Assembly (NCBI GenBank): GCA_965275905.1
Contig: CBDHYJ010000008.1
Location: 32,811-96,810, forward strand
Direction: 5' to 3'
DNA length: 64,000 nt
From: CBDAQD01 sp965275905
GTDB lineage: Bacteria; Pseudomonadota; Alphaproteobacteria; Rhizobiales; JAJFHC01
Below are positions 52,742-62,071 of the stretch, one piece after another (the first letter of the stretch is position 1; each line of letters begins with the position of its first letter). The notes beneath the pieces are model-generated. The model was not told the origin of the DNA. It ran no database searches and saw only the letters and a program-made list of their open reading frames with translations. The translations under genes and the position numbers were made by a program.

Positions 52742-53431
52742 TCAGGCCTTCCTGACGCCGACATTGGCGCGGGTCTCGGCCCACTGCAGCAAGACGGTCG
52801 ACACGCTTGTGAGTGCCAGATAGATGACGCCCGTGGCGAGATAGAACGTGAAACTGTCCCGCGTGGCACCGGCTGCGAGGCCGGCCATCCTGACAACGTC
52901 CTCAAGGCCGATGATCGAGACCAGTGCCGTTGACTTGAGCAGGACGAGCCAGTTGTTGCCGAAGCTGGGCAGGGCGTAGCGCACCATCTGCGGAAACAGG
53001 ATGCGGTAGGTCACCTTCCAGGGCGTCATGCCGAAAGCGCGGGCGCACTCGAGCTGACCTTCGGGCACGGCAAGTATGGCACCGCGAAAGGTCTCGCCCA
53101 TGTACGCGCCGAATATGAATCCGATTGTTGCCACGCCGCTCGTGAACGGATCGACGTCGATGTAATCCTCGTAGCCGACTGCTTCCGCGATATTGTTCAC
53201 CGCGACCTGCAGGCCGAAGAAGATCAACAGCATGAGGACGAGGTCGGGGACGCCGCGGATGATGGTGGTGTAGGTCCCGGCAATGGCCTGGAGCGGCTTC
53301 GACTTGGACAGCTTGGCCATCGCGGTCAGCATGCCGAGGATGGCGGCTACGACCAGCGACAACGTCGCGACCTGGATTGTCACCCAGGTTCCGGCGGCAA
53401 GGGTCCAGCCATAGCCGTAGAGGTCTATCAA
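52742..53431 (-). CDS. Polar amino-acid ABC transporter permease, HisQ type
   Basis: A 229-residue permease. IIRGVPDLVLMLLIFFGLQ, ECARAFGMTPWKVTYRILFPQMVRYALP and GNNWLVLLKSTALVSIIGLEDVVRMA are HisQ/ArtQ signatures. It starts with TTG, six nt after a GGGGAA ribosome site. It pairs with the following HisM-type permease. Confidence 0.9.
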   Translation of the reverse strand: MIDLYGYGWTLAAGTWVTIQVATLSLVVAAILGMLTAMAKLSKSKPLQAIAGTYTTIIRGVPDLVLMLLIFFGLQVAVNNIAEAVGYEDYIDVDPFTSGVATIGFIFGAYMGETFRGAILAVPEGQLECARAFGMTPWKVTYRILFPQMVRYALPSFGNNWLVLLKSTALVSIIGLEDVVRMAGLAAGATRDSFTFYLATGVIYLALTSVSTVLLQWAETRANVGVRKA

Positions 53432-53547
53432 AACCGTGTTCCCCGCTTTTCACCGCCATAATGCACCAATTCCCCCGGAGCGGGATGGCGGTGAGAAGGC
53501 GCCGCGGCGGGGTCTGAACCGTCCGGCCGCGACGCCTCTATGTCGAT

Positions 53548-54339
53548 CTACGAGCCGTAGTTGCTGCCGTAGATGTTGTAGTCGAAATACTTGTCCTGAA
53601 GCTTCTTGTAGGTTCCGTTCTTCAGAATGTTCGCGATGGCGTCATTCAGCATGTTCTTGAGAGCGGTGTCCTTCTTGCGGACCGCGATGCCCGCGCCCTC
53701 GCCGAAATACTTCTTGTCGGTGAAGTTGGGCCCTACGAACTCCCAGTCACCGCCCTTGTCGGTCTTCAGGAAGCCGCTCGAAAGCGCTTCGGAGTCGGCA
53801 AGAAGCACGTCAAGGCGTCCGGCGGTCGCGTCGAGATAGGCTTCGTCCTGCGTACCATAGCGCTTGATATTGGCGTCCGGAAATTCTGCCGTGACGAACG
53901 TGTCATGCGTGGTTGCGCGCTGAACGCCGACGGTCTTGCCCTTCAGGCCCTCTTTCGTGATCTCGATACCGGATCCCTTCTTGCGGGCGAACTTGGCCGG
54001 CGTCTGATAGTACTTGTTGGTGAAGTCGACCTTTTTCTTGCGCTCTTCCGTGATCGACATTGAGGCGATGATCGCGTCGTACTTCCTGGCGAGGAGTGCC
54101 GGGATGATGCCATCCCAATCCTGCTTTACGAGCGTGCATTCGACCTTCAGGTCGGCGCAAAGGGCCTTGGCGACATCAATGTCGAAACCCTTCATCTCGC
54201 CTTCCGGCGTGGTCTCGCTGAAAGGCGGATAGGCGCCCTCGACGCCGATGCGGATCTTTTTCCATTCCTTGGCTGTCGCCAGCGAAACGGATGCGGCCAC
54301 AATCATCGTTGCAGCAAATATCTTGGTCAGTGTTTTCAC
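53548..54339 (-). CDS. Periplasmic polar amino-acid binding protein
   Basis: A 263-residue solute-binding protein (HisJ/ArgT class). A signal peptide (IFAATMIVAASVSLATA) is followed by KIRIGVEGAYPPFSETTPEGEMKGFDIDVAKALC, the standard family opening. DGIIPALLARKYDAIIASMSITEERKKKVDFT carries ligand-contact residues. Basic amino acids (arginine, lysine, histidine, octopine) are the usual ligands. It starts with GTG, eight nt after GGGAG. Confidence 0.9.
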   Translation of the reverse strand: MKTLTKIFAATMIVAASVSLATAKEWKKIRIGVEGAYPPFSETTPEGEMKGFDIDVAKALCADLKVECTLVKQDWDGIIPALLARKYDAIIASMSITEERKKKVDFTNKYYQTPAKFARKKGSGIEITKEGLKGKTVGVQRATTHDTFVTAEFPDANIKRYGTQDEAYLDATAGRLDVLLADSEALSSGFLKTDKGGDWEFVGPNFTDKKYFGEGAGIAVRKKDTALKNMLNDAIANILKNGTYKKLQDKYFDYNIYGSNYGS

Positions 54340-54430
54340 TTCTTGTTACTCCCTCTAGTGCTCTTGTGCCCGTAGATAAAGGGGCGGGTAATTGGCCACT
54401 GCGGCGAAAAAATGAAGGATCATGTATCCT

Positions 54431-55219
54431 TCAGAGGTTTGCGGCCAAAAATTGCTTAAACCGTTCCGAACTCGGATTATCAAACACCTGTGCGGGTGAA
54501 CCGTCTTCTTCGATGCGGCCCTGGTGCAGGAACACCACCCGGTTTGAAACCTCGCGTGCGAAACCCATTTCATGAGTCACAACGACCATTGTGCGGCCTT
54601 CATCGGCAAGATCGCGCATGACCCGCAGGACTTCGCCGACGAGTTCCGGATCGAGTGCCGAAGTCGGTTCGTCGAACAACATGACTTCAGGATCGACGGC
54701 CAATGCGCGAGCAATGGCAGCGCGCTGCTGCTGTCCTCCGGACAAGTGCGCCGGATAGCTCTCGGCCTTATCGCCGATACCCACCTTGTCCAGCAGTCTC
54801 ATTGCGGATTCGGTCGCCTCGGCTTTCGGAACGCCAAGGACCTGCGTCGGCGCCTCGATAATGTTCTGAAGGATGGTCATGTGAGTCCAGAGGTTGAAGT
54901 TCTGGAACACCATGCCAAGGCGCGAACGAATTCTTTCGACCTGCCGGCGGTCTCCGGGAACCGTCTCGCCCGCGGAATTCTTGATGAGCTGTATTTCCTC
55001 GCCGTGGACCGAGATCGAGCCGCTGTCGGGGATTTCGAGAAGGTTGATGCAGCGCAGGAACGTGCTCTTCCCCGAACCCGATGAACCGATCATGGAGATA
55101 ACGTCGCCCTGGAGGGCTTCGAGCGAGATTCCCTTCAGAACCTCGAGGTTTCCGAAGCTCTTGTGTATATCCTCGACGCGCAACGCACTTGGTTCCGCAG
55201 ACGCTGCCGGTTCCGCCAT
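54431..55219 (-). CDS. Polar amino-acid ABC transporter ATP-binding protein, HisP/GlnQ type
   Basis: A 262-residue ATPase. Walker A is GSSGSGKSTFL, the signature LSGGQQQRAAIARAL and Walker B VMLFDEPTSALDPELVGEVL; the H-loop is VVVTHEMGFAREV. Sequence IHKSFGNLEVLKGISLEALQGDVISM is typical of the HisP group. First gene of the importer operon (ATPase, binding protein, two permeases). The ATG at 55219 is preferred to 55225 because of a GCAGGG ribosome site. Confidence 0.9.
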   Translation of the reverse strand: MAEPAASAEPSALRVEDIHKSFGNLEVLKGISLEALQGDVISMIGSSGSGKSTFLRCINLLEIPDSGSISVHGEEIQLIKNSAGETVPGDRRQVERIRSRLGMVFQNFNLWTHMTILQNIIEAPTQVLGVPKAEATESAMRLLDKVGIGDKAESYPAHLSGGQQQRAAIARALAVDPEVMLFDEPTSALDPELVGEVLRVMRDLADEGRTMVVVTHEMGFAREVSNRVVFLHQGRIEEDGSPAQVFDNPSSERFKQFLAANL

Positions 55220-55433
55220 AGCCATCCCTGCCTACCGCCCCTCATCCCGAATGCTAGCCCATTGGTGGTGTTATGGCATCCGGTAGAACTCTCTCGGCCG
55301 CAACCCTAGCGGGCATTGGGCCTGTGCGGCAAGCGGAAAGGCCCAAATTAGTGAACATGCGAAAAGCCACGCCGGACCGATGAGCCATGTTATCTTCGCG
55401 CCCGCAAGAGGGTGATCGCCTGGGGAGTGAAAC

Positions 55434-56705
55434 TTGTTGAGACCCGCCAAATTCCTGCTGCTTTCCCTGTTCGCCTTGATTATGGGATCGCTCGGCACAC
55501 CCGGGAGCATTGCACCGCTCGCGGCGCAACAGGTCGACCGGAAGACGGTGGAAAAGCAGTTCAGGCGCTGGCTCGCTGACAGCATCTGGCCTGAAGCCCG
55601 CAGTGCGGGCGTGACGCGACGGACATTCGACGCTGCTCTCTCCGGGGTTTCGCTTGACTGGTCGCTGCCGGATCTTTCGCCCCCCGGGGCGCCGAAAAGG
55701 CCGCCGCGTGTCTATTCGCAGGCGGAATTCAGAAGTCCCGGCCGCTATTTCAAGGAAAGCAGCCTGAATACGCTGGTCAAGCTCGGGCGCCAGAGGCTCG
55801 ATAAATGGCGCGATACCCTGAGTGCAATCGAGCGCCGGTACGGTGTTCCGCGGCGGATCGTTGTCGCCATCTGGGGGAGAGAGTCCGGCTACGGGCGGGC
55901 ACGCATTCCTCATAATGCTGTCCGTGTGCTTGCGACGGAAGCGTTCATGGGGCGGCGCAAGGGCCTGTTCCGGCCGGAACTGCTGGCCGTTCTCCGCGTC
56001 GTGCAGGACGGGCATATCCCCCTGTCACGCCTCAAGAGTTCGCGTTTCGGTGCTCTCGGACAACCCCAGTTCCTGCCATCGAAATTTCTTCAATATGCCG
56101 TCGACTTTGACGGCGACGGCCGTCGGGATATCTGGCGGTCGGTACCGGACACCCTTGCGTCGATCGCCAATTATCTGCGCGCGCACGGCTGGCAGCCGGG
56201 CCGTGACTGGGGTTTTGAAAGCCGGATTCCGGGCAACGTGTCCTGCGCGCTCGAAGGACCGGACAAGGGCGCGCTGATCAGAGACTGGGTTCGTTCGGGG
56301 GTGAAACGCGTGAGTGGCAGGCCGTTCCCGGCTTCGGAACTCGACAAGAAGGGCTATCTGCTGATGCCGGCGGGCAGGGCCGGCCCGGCCTATATCGCGA
56401 CCGAGAATTTCTACGTTCTCAAGAAATTCAACGAATCCGACCTCTACGCCCTCTTCATCGGTCATCTGGCTGACCGGTACGGGGCCAACCGGCGATTCGT
56501 CGGTTCATGGTCCGCCGTGAAAGGCTTTTCGCGGCGGGACGTGCAGGCGATGCAGAAGCGGCTGGAGAGCAGGGGCGTGAACGTCGGAGGGGCTGACGGG
56601 CTGGTCGGCTTTAGGACCCGTGTCGCCATCGGCGAGTGGCAGACGGCAAACGGTCAAAGGCCGACCTGTTTTCCGAATGCCGGCTTGTTGCGCCGGATCC
56701 GCTAG
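55434..56705 (+). CDS. Lytic murein transglycosylase, MltB family
   Basis: A 423-residue secreted enzyme. A signal peptide (LLLSLFALIMGSLGTPGSIAPLAA) is followed by the MltB catalytic region: IVVAIWGRESGYGRA with the catalytic Glu, then LGQPQFLPSKFLQYAVDFDGDGRRDIW. A C-terminal peptidoglycan-binding domain is visible (FSRRDVQAMQKRLESRGVNVGGADGLVGFRTRVAIGEWQ). It cleaves peptidoglycan. Start is a TTG at 55434 with GGGGAG upstream. Confidence 0.88.
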   Translation: MLRPAKFLLLSLFALIMGSLGTPGSIAPLAAQQVDRKTVEKQFRRWLADSIWPEARSAGVTRRTFDAALSGVSLDWSLPDLSPPGAPKRPPRVYSQAEFRSPGRYFKESSLNTLVKLGRQRLDKWRDTLSAIERRYGVPRRIVVAIWGRESGYGRARIPHNAVRVLATEAFMGRRKGLFRPELLAVLRVVQDGHIPLSRLKSSRFGALGQPQFLPSKFLQYAVDFDGDGRRDIWRSVPDTLASIANYLRAHGWQPGRDWGFESRIPGNVSCALEGPDKGALIRDWVRSGVKRVSGRPFPASELDKKGYLLMPAGRAGPAYIATENFYVLKKFNESDLYALFIGHLADRYGANRRFVGSWSAVKGFSRRDVQAMQKRLESRGVNVGGADGLVGFRTRVAIGEWQTANGQRPTCFPNAGLLRRIR

Positions 56706-56854
56706 GCCGGGAAAACTGTCGTTGTGGCTGGCATCTTCGGCTATTGCAGACCGCCCGGCAAACCAGTATAAGTCCGGCCAGCTTGAAGAAGAGCGCAGTC
56801 GAGGCGCATGCAGCCGCGCCGCGTTCACACCCTTTATCTCTTGGAGTATGCGCC

Positions 56855-57040
56855 ATGGCAGTGCCGATGAAAAAGGTGTCGCGCTCGAAGCGCGGCCATC
56901 GTCGTTCGACCGATGCGCTCAAGCAGCCGGCCTATGTGGAAAACAAGGAATCCGGCGAACTGCACCGTCCGCACCATATCGATCTCAAGAGCGGTATGTA
57001 TCGTGGGCGTCAGGTTCTTGAGCCGAAGGACGATTACTAA
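56855..57040 (+). CDS. rpmF: 50S ribosomal protein L32
   Basis: A 61-residue protein with the L32 pattern AVPMKKVSRSKRGHRRSTDAL, then HRPHHIDLKSGMYRGRQVLEP. The alphaproteobacterial form lacks the zinc Cys ladder of other L32s, as here. The ATG at 56855 follows TTGGAG. It is followed by a terminator. Confidence 0.95.
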   Translation: MAVPMKKVSRSKRGHRRSTDALKQPAYVENKESGELHRPHHIDLKSGMYRGRQVLEPKDDY

Positions 57041-57080
57041 GATTTACGTCTGAAACCGGATCGGTTTTGACGTGCTGAGG

Positions 57081-57111
57081 GGCGGTGCGGAGTGATCCGG
57101 CGCCGCCTTTT
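57081..57111 (+). terminator. Rho-independent terminator after rpmF
   Basis: A GC-rich hairpin (57081-57107; GGCGGTGC pairing with GGCGCCGCC-type bases, loop AGTGAT with one bulge) is followed by TTTT. It lies 40 nt after the rpmF stop. Confidence 0.6.
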
Positions 57112-57205
57112 CGATTCCAGGGTAGATGATCCTGGTGTTAGATCTGGTCACAACTCGCTCTAAATGCCGCCACGGGACTGCGGTCGAACACGGAGATGAA
57201 CAGCC

Positions 57206-57616
57206 ATGATGCTTCTGAATTTTCCCCTGCTGATCATTGTCGTCATTATCTACAACGTCGTGATCTTCTCCGGGGGTGGATCACTCGATTCCGTCGTGTT
57301 TTCCCAGAGCATGATCTCAGGGGCGTTCTGGACGCTGACACTTTCGGATGTCCTTATCGTCCTGGCATTGGCCCTGTTGTTCATTGAAATCCTGAAGTCG
57401 ACCCGGACCGGCCCCGGGTCGATCGTCGACCATCTGCTTTCCACCCTGCTGTTCATCGGCTGCCTCGTGGAATTTCTTGTCGTTCAGGCAGCGGCCACCT
57501 CCACGTTCTTCCTGATCACCGTCATTACGCTGATCGACGTCATGGCCGGATATTCCGTGACCATCCGTTCGGCGCGCCGCGACTTTGCCGTTGGCGGTCA
57601 GGACGGGCCGTTCTAG
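57206..57616 (+). CDS. Hypothetical integral membrane protein
   Basis: A 136-residue protein with about four hydrophobic segments (LLNFPLLIIVVIIYNVVIF, SDVLIVLALALLFIEIL, LLSTLLFIGCLVEFLVVQA, STFFLITVITLIDVMAGY). It ends at 57616, one nt before the marC start, so the two genes are probably co-transcribed. No family recognised; the tail RSARRDFAVGGQDGPF is short and basic. Confidence 0.65.
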   Translation: MMLLNFPLLIIVVIIYNVVIFSGGGSLDSVVFSQSMISGAFWTLTLSDVLIVLALALLFIEILKSTRTGPGSIVDHLLSTLLFIGCLVEFLVVQAAATSTFFLITVITLIDVMAGYSVTIRSARRDFAVGGQDGPF

Positions 57617-58279
57617 ATGGACGCAGCGCTGCTCACGAATGTAGTGATTCCGGCATTCGCGACGCTGTTCGTCATCATTGATCCTCTGGGGCTGATGCCC
57701 CTGTTTCTGGGCCTGACCGCGGGCGCGACCGACCGGCAGCGCCGCGCGGTCGCGGTGCGGAGCTGCCTGGTTGCGGTCTGCGTGCTCGCGGTGTTCGCCG
57801 CACTGGGGGAAAAAGTGCTCGGCTTCCTGGGTATCGGGATGCCTGCTTTCAGGATCGCCGGCGGACTGATGCTGTTCCTGATCGCGGTCGAGATGCTGTT
57901 CGAGAAACGCACAGAGCGCCGGTCCAGGAATGCGGACGCGGCGCATTCCGATGACAGCGGTTCCCATCCTGCGGACGAGGTGGCCGTTTTCCCCCTGGCG
58001 ATCCCGCTTATCGCCGGTCCCGGCTCGATCGCTTCGATCATTCTTCTCATGAGCGCCAATCAGGGCAACTATCTGGCACAGGGTGCGATCGTTGCCGTAA
58101 TGCTCTCCGTGGTTGCCATCACCTTTGTGCTGTTCCTCCTGGCCGGGCGGTTCGAGAAGTTGACCGGCCCGACATTCACGACTGTTGTGACCCGCCTGTT
58201 CGGGATCATTCTGGGCGCGCTTGCCGTGCAATTCGTGCTTTCGGGGCTTGCCGGAGCGAAGCTGCTGGCTGCAACTTGA
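57617..58279 (+). CDS. marC: MarC-family integral membrane protein
   Basis: A 220-residue MarC/UPF0056 protein with six membrane helices. FVIIDPLGLMPLFLGLTAGA and AVFPLAIPLIAGPGSIASIILL are the repeated family segments. Its function is unknown despite the historic link to multiple antibiotic resistance. It starts directly at the stop of the preceding membrane gene. Confidence 0.88.
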   Translation: MDAALLTNVVIPAFATLFVIIDPLGLMPLFLGLTAGATDRQRRAVAVRSCLVAVCVLAVFAALGEKVLGFLGIGMPAFRIAGGLMLFLIAVEMLFEKRTERRSRNADAAHSDDSGSHPADEVAVFPLAIPLIAGPGSIASIILLMSANQGNYLAQGAIVAVMLSVVAITFVLFLLAGRFEKLTGPTFTTVVTRLFGIILGALAVQFVLSGLAGAKLLAAT

Positions 58280-58289
58280 CGGCCCGGTT

Positions 58290-58321
58290 GTCGGAATTTG
58301 CCCACAAGCGTCGGAAATCTG
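58290..58321 (+). promoter_or_regulatory. Direct repeats upstream of the dimethylglycine dehydrogenase gene
   Basis: GTCGGAATTTG (58290-58300) and GTCGGAAATCTG (58310-58321) are near-identical and spaced 20 nt, i.e. two helical turns. Such tandem sites are typical of AraC-type activators that control glycine-betaine and dimethylglycine catabolism genes. No regulator gene lies next to it. Confidence 0.45.
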
Positions 58322-58389
58322 GCCGAGGCTGACGGTAAAGTCGTTATTTTGAGCGCCAACCAGAAGGCTTCCCCAGGGAGGGTTCAGCA

Positions 58390-60825
58390 ATGAAAACCCA
58401 AGCACGCGCAGTGGTGATCGGCGGTGGCGTCGTCGGTGTCGGCACGCTCTATCATCTTGTCAAAAAGGGCTGGTCCGATGTCGTTCTCATCGAGCGAAAG
58501 GAACTGACGTCCGGCTCAACGTGGCATGCAGCCGGTCTGCTGCCGCTGTTCAACATGAGCTACAGTGTCGGCCAGATTCACAAGTACTCCGTCGCGCTTT
58601 ACGGGAAGCTTGAAGAAGAGACCGGGCTGAACGTCGGCCTCAAGACCGTTTCCAACATCCGTCTCGCCAATACGCCCGACCGCATGGACGAGTACAGGTA
58701 CTATGCCGGCGTCGCCAAGACCATTGGTATCGATGTCCGGTTCCTGACACCGGACGAGGTCAAGGAAGTCTGGCCGCTGTGCAATACGGAAGGCCTGATC
58801 GGCGCGATCCAGCATCCCGAGGACGGCTATGTGCAGCCGGCGGACCTGACCCAGGCCTTCGCCAAGGGTGCGCGTGACGGCGGGGCGGAGATCTATCGCA
58901 ATACGGCCGTCATCGGCATCGAGCAGAAGCCGAATCTCGAGTGGGTGGTGAAGACCGACAAGGGCGAGATCACCTGCGAGCACGTCGTGTCCGCCACCGG
59001 CAACTTCGTGCGCCAGACCGGCCAGATGGTCGGTCTCGACATTCCGGTCATTCCGGTCGAGCACCAGTACATCGTGACCGAGCCGCATCCCGAGATCGTG
59101 GAGCGTCACGCCCAAGGGTTGCCGGAGATGGGCGTTCTGCGCGAGTCCGACGCGTCCTACTACATGCGCGAGGAAAACCGCGGCCTGCTGCTGGGCCCAT
59201 ACGAGGTCGGCGCGCCGTGTTGCTACGTCGACGGTCCGAGTGCCGACTCCGAGTACGAGTTGTTCCAGGAGGATCTCGACCGGCTGGAGCCGCATATCGA
59301 GGCGGCGATCAATCGCGTGCCCGCGTTCGGCGAAGCCGGCATCAAGCAGGTCTATAATGGCGCGATCTGCTACACACCTGACGGTTCGCCGATCATAGGC
59401 CCGGCCTGGGATCTGAAGAACTTCTGGCTCAACGAAGGGCACAGCTTCGGCGTGACGGCCGCCGGCGGCGCGGGCTGGCAGCTTGCCGAGTGGATTGTCG
59501 AGGGCGAGTCGACCATCGACATGATGGGCGTCGACCCCCGGCGTTTCGGACCGTATGCCTCGCGCGGCTACCTCAGGACCAAGAACGAGGAAGCTTACGC
59601 CAACGTATTCACGGTTCACTACCCCGATGAAGAACGTCACGCCGCACGGCCGCTCAGGCGGACTCCGTGTTACGACCGCATGAAAGACCGCGGCGCCGTG
59701 TTCGGCCACGTGTACGGCTGGGAGCGTCCCAACTGGTTTGCGCCTGAAGGTGTCGAAGCCAAGGATGTCTGGAGCTTCCGCCGCTCGAACTATTTCGAGC
59801 ATGTGGGCAACGAATGCCGCCACGTCCACGAAAAGGTTGGCCTGCTCGACATGTCGGCGTTCTCCAAATTCTCCGTGACCGGGCCGGGTGCGGAAAACTG
59901 GCTCGACGGACTGGTGGCGAACCGGATTCCGAAAAGCCCGGGCCGGCTCAACCTGTGCCACATGCTGACCCAGAATGGCGGCGTGCGGTCGGAATTCACG
60001 ATTTATCGTGAGGGGCCGCAGTCCTTCTATCTGGTATCGGCCGGTGCGTATGAGCGCCACGACTTCGACTATCTGCTCAAGGCTCTGCCGGGTGACGGCA
60101 GCGTGCAGTTGCAGAAGATCACGACCCAGATGGGCGTGCTTGTCCTTGCCGGACCGCGGTCGCGCGACTTGCTGCAGAAAGTGACGGACACTGACCTCTC
60201 CAACGAGAACTTCAAGTGGCTGTCCGGCCAGTTCGTCAATGTCGGTGTGGCCCAGGCGACGGCCATGCGCGTCAACTTCGTCGGCGAGCTTGGCTGGGAA
60301 CTGCACCACCCGATCGAGATGCAGAACTACATCTTCGACCTGCTCATGGAAGCGGGCGAGGAATTCGGGCTCAAGCCGTTCGGCATCCGCGCCATGGACA
60401 GTCTGCGGCTTGAAAAGTCCTATCGTCTGATCCCGCGCGAATTGTCGATCGAATACTCGGCATTCGAGTCGGGCCTCGACCGTTTCGTCCACCTTAACAA
60501 GGGTGAGTTCATCGGCCGGGACGCGCTGACAGCCTGGCAGCAGCGCGGGTTCAAGAATGCTTTCGTGACGATGGAAGTGCACGACGTGACCGACGCCGAC
60601 GCGCGCGGCAACGAGGCGATTTACCGGGATGGCGAGCTGGTCGGGCGTGCCACGAGTGGCGGTTACGGCTGGCGGATCGGAAAGAGCCTGGCTCTGGCCA
60701 TGGTGCCGCCGGACATGACCGAACTCGGCACCGAGTTCGAAATCGAAATCCTGGGCAACCGCCATCGCGCGACGGTGATCGAGGAATCGCCTTTCGATCC
60801 CACGAACGAGCGGCTGCGCGCCTAG
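58390..60825 (+). CDS. Dimethylglycine/sarcosine dehydrogenase-like FAD protein with GcvT domain
   Basis: An 811-residue two-domain enzyme. The N-terminal FAD oxidoreductase domain starts VIGGGVVGVGTLYHLVKKGW and carries SGSTWHAAGLL, whose His is the covalent-FAD site of the family. The C-terminal half is a GcvT/tetrahydrofolate-binding domain (WRFRRSNYFEHV-like start, FSVTGPGAENWLDGLVANRIP, FVGELGWELHHP, FGIRAMDSLRLEKSYRL). It demethylates dimethylglycine or sarcosine and passes the methyl group to THF. It is close to fhs, which uses the same cofactor. A longer antisense frame here is a shadow. Confidence 0.85.
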   Translation: MKTQARAVVIGGGVVGVGTLYHLVKKGWSDVVLIERKELTSGSTWHAAGLLPLFNMSYSVGQIHKYSVALYGKLEEETGLNVGLKTVSNIRLANTPDRMDEYRYYAGVAKTIGIDVRFLTPDEVKEVWPLCNTEGLIGAIQHPEDGYVQPADLTQAFAKGARDGGAEIYRNTAVIGIEQKPNLEWVVKTDKGEITCEHVVSATGNFVRQTGQMVGLDIPVIPVEHQYIVTEPHPEIVERHAQGLPEMGVLRESDASYYMREENRGLLLGPYEVGAPCCYVDGPSADSEYELFQEDLDRLEPHIEAAINRVPAFGEAGIKQVYNGAICYTPDGSPIIGPAWDLKNFWLNEGHSFGVTAAGGAGWQLAEWIVEGESTIDMMGVDPRRFGPYASRGYLRTKNEEAYANVFTVHYPDEERHAARPLRRTPCYDRMKDRGAVFGHVYGWERPNWFAPEGVEAKDVWSFRRSNYFEHVGNECRHVHEKVGLLDMSAFSKFSVTGPGAENWLDGLVANRIPKSPGRLNLCHMLTQNGGVRSEFTIYREGPQSFYLVSAGAYERHDFDYLLKALPGDGSVQLQKITTQMGVLVLAGPRSRDLLQKVTDTDLSNENFKWLSGQFVNVGVAQATAMRVNFVGELGWELHHPIEMQNYIFDLLMEAGEEFGLKPFGIRAMDSLRLEKSYRLIPRELSIEYSAFESGLDRFVHLNKGEFIGRDALTAWQQRGFKNAFVTMEVHDVTDADARGNEAIYRDGELVGRATSGGYGWRIGKSLALAMVPPDMTELGTEFEIEILGNRHRATVIEESPFDPTNERLRA

Positions 60826-60853
60826 GCGCTCATATCCTCAATCGACGAAACGG

Positions 60854-60884
60854 GCGGGCGCGGTATTTCGCGCCCGCTTTTTTT
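60854..60884 (+). terminator. Strong rho-independent terminator after the dehydrogenase
   Basis: GCGGGCGCG (60854-60862), loop GTATTT, and CGCGCCCGC (60869-60877) form a 9-bp GC stem followed by seven T (60878-60884). It ends the transcript of the preceding gene, 29 nt after its stop. Confidence 0.9.
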
Positions 60885-61008
60885 GTCGGCGCGGACTGCC
60901 GATTCCCCAACGGCAACCGCTCAACGTCTTTGGGCAAACGTTGAAATGGACGATCTCAAGCCATAAGTCTCGTTCGTCTGCGGGTAACAGGTTTGCTTGG
61001 AGGTTCAG

Positions 61009-61491
61009 ATGCTTCGTCAAACCACCCAACTGCTCGCGCTCTTTACGTTGTTTGTGCTTTCAACTTCGCCGTCGTCTGCTGGTGAGTGGGCGAAGGATGC
61101 CAAGACTGGTTGCACGGTCTGGCACGGCAATCCCAAGCCTCCGGCCAAGCTCGCGCTGACCTGGTCCGGCAAATGCCGTAACGGCAAGGGGCACGGTACA
61201 GGGACACTTGTCATCCGCTCCGGCGGCAAGACGGTTGCCCGTTATGCCGGCCCGCTCGTCGGCGGAAAACCGCACGGTCACGGCCGTTTCTCGAAGCCGA
61301 ATGGAGACCGGTATGTCGGCGACTTCAGGCACGGTCGTTTCGAAGGCCGCGGCGAGCTGAGGACAGGCAGCGGGGATACGTATGTCGGCGAATTCAGCAA
61401 AGGTACGATGCACGGCCGCGGTGTGATGACACTTTCCAACGGTCAGAAATTCGAAGGCCGCTTCCAGAACGGCATGCCGGCGGGCCAATAG
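61009..61491 (+). CDS. Exported MORN-repeat protein
   Basis: A 160-residue protein. A signal peptide (QLLALFTLFVLSTSPSSA) is followed by at least three MORN repeats: HGHGRFSKPNGDRYVGDFRHG, FEGRGELRTGSGDTYVGEFSKG and MHGRGVMTLSNGQKFEGRFQNG. Two Cys in the first repeat may form a disulfide. MORN proteins act as scaffolds or bind phospholipids or cell wall. The ATG at 61009 has GGAGG six nt upstream. Confidence 0.82.
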   Translation: MLRQTTQLLALFTLFVLSTSPSSAGEWAKDAKTGCTVWHGNPKPPAKLALTWSGKCRNGKGHGTGTLVIRSGGKTVARYAGPLVGGKPHGHGRFSKPNGDRYVGDFRHGRFEGRGELRTGSGDTYVGEFSKGTMHGRGVMTLSNGQKFEGRFQNGMPAGQ

Positions 61492-61506
61492 GCGCGGTTG
61501 CCGGAT

Positions 61507-62052
61507 TCAGTCCGCTTTATGCAAGCCGCCTTTGCCAGCTCCTGCGATTGCCCGAACGCGTTCAGCATCAATCCGGGTCGGACTGCCGTCCGGCCCGAAC
61601 GGCTGCCTGAACGTGAAGCAATAGGCGCTCGGACCGTTGTCGTGAAGGTGTTCGTGCCGTTCGACCGCATCGGCCCATTCCGGCGTTTCGTCGCCGGCGA
61701 CCCACCATGCGGCATAGGGCGGCCATTCCGGCTGATCGAACCAGTCTCGGGCATGCCGCATCGCTTCGGCGTGGAGGCCGTGATAGGCGAACGCCAATGC
61801 GGACTCCATGTCGATCCACAGTGAAAGCGTGGACGGCGACCACTCGTCGCCCTTCTCGACATAGAACCTCGGAAAGACCTGTGTGCCCCAGGACTCCGGT
61901 CCCGGTTCGTCTTCGTAGCCCGAACGGCCGATGAGACCGGGGCTGCGGTCGACCAGTTCGAGGAGCGGGTCGTTGCGGTCGTGGAAGCCCTGGTTTGCTG
62001 GATCGTCAGCGGGTTTCCGAAAAACGCCGAACGTATAGAGCGCAAGCCCCAT
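61507..62052 (-). CDS. DUF3291-domain protein
   Basis: A 181-residue protein. ALYTFGVFRKPADDPANQGFHDRNDPLLELVDRSPGLIGRSGY and the repeated Trp-rich segment ESALAFAYHGLHAEAMRHARDWFDQPEWPPYAAWWV match the DUF3291 pattern (a ferredoxin-like monooxygenase fold). Reaction unknown. The ATG at 62052 is preferred over a frame 20 codons longer. It lies 19 nt downstream of fhs on the same strand. Confidence 0.72.
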   Translation of the reverse strand: MGLALYTFGVFRKPADDPANQGFHDRNDPLLELVDRSPGLIGRSGYEDEPGPESWGTQVFPRFYVEKGDEWSPSTLSLWIDMESALAFAYHGLHAEAMRHARDWFDQPEWPPYAAWWVAGDETPEWADAVERHEHLHDNGPSAYCFTFRQPFGPDGSPTRIDAERVRAIAGAGKGGLHKAD

Positions 62053-62071
62053 GCGTGCCTTCCCGCCGCCT

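Noticed and set aside
58516..60765. 749-codon open frame antisense to the dimethylglycine dehydrogenase-like gene
   Set aside because: High-GC third-position shadow: the sense frame has complete FAD and GcvT motifs, while the antisense translation shows no family pattern and no ribosome site.
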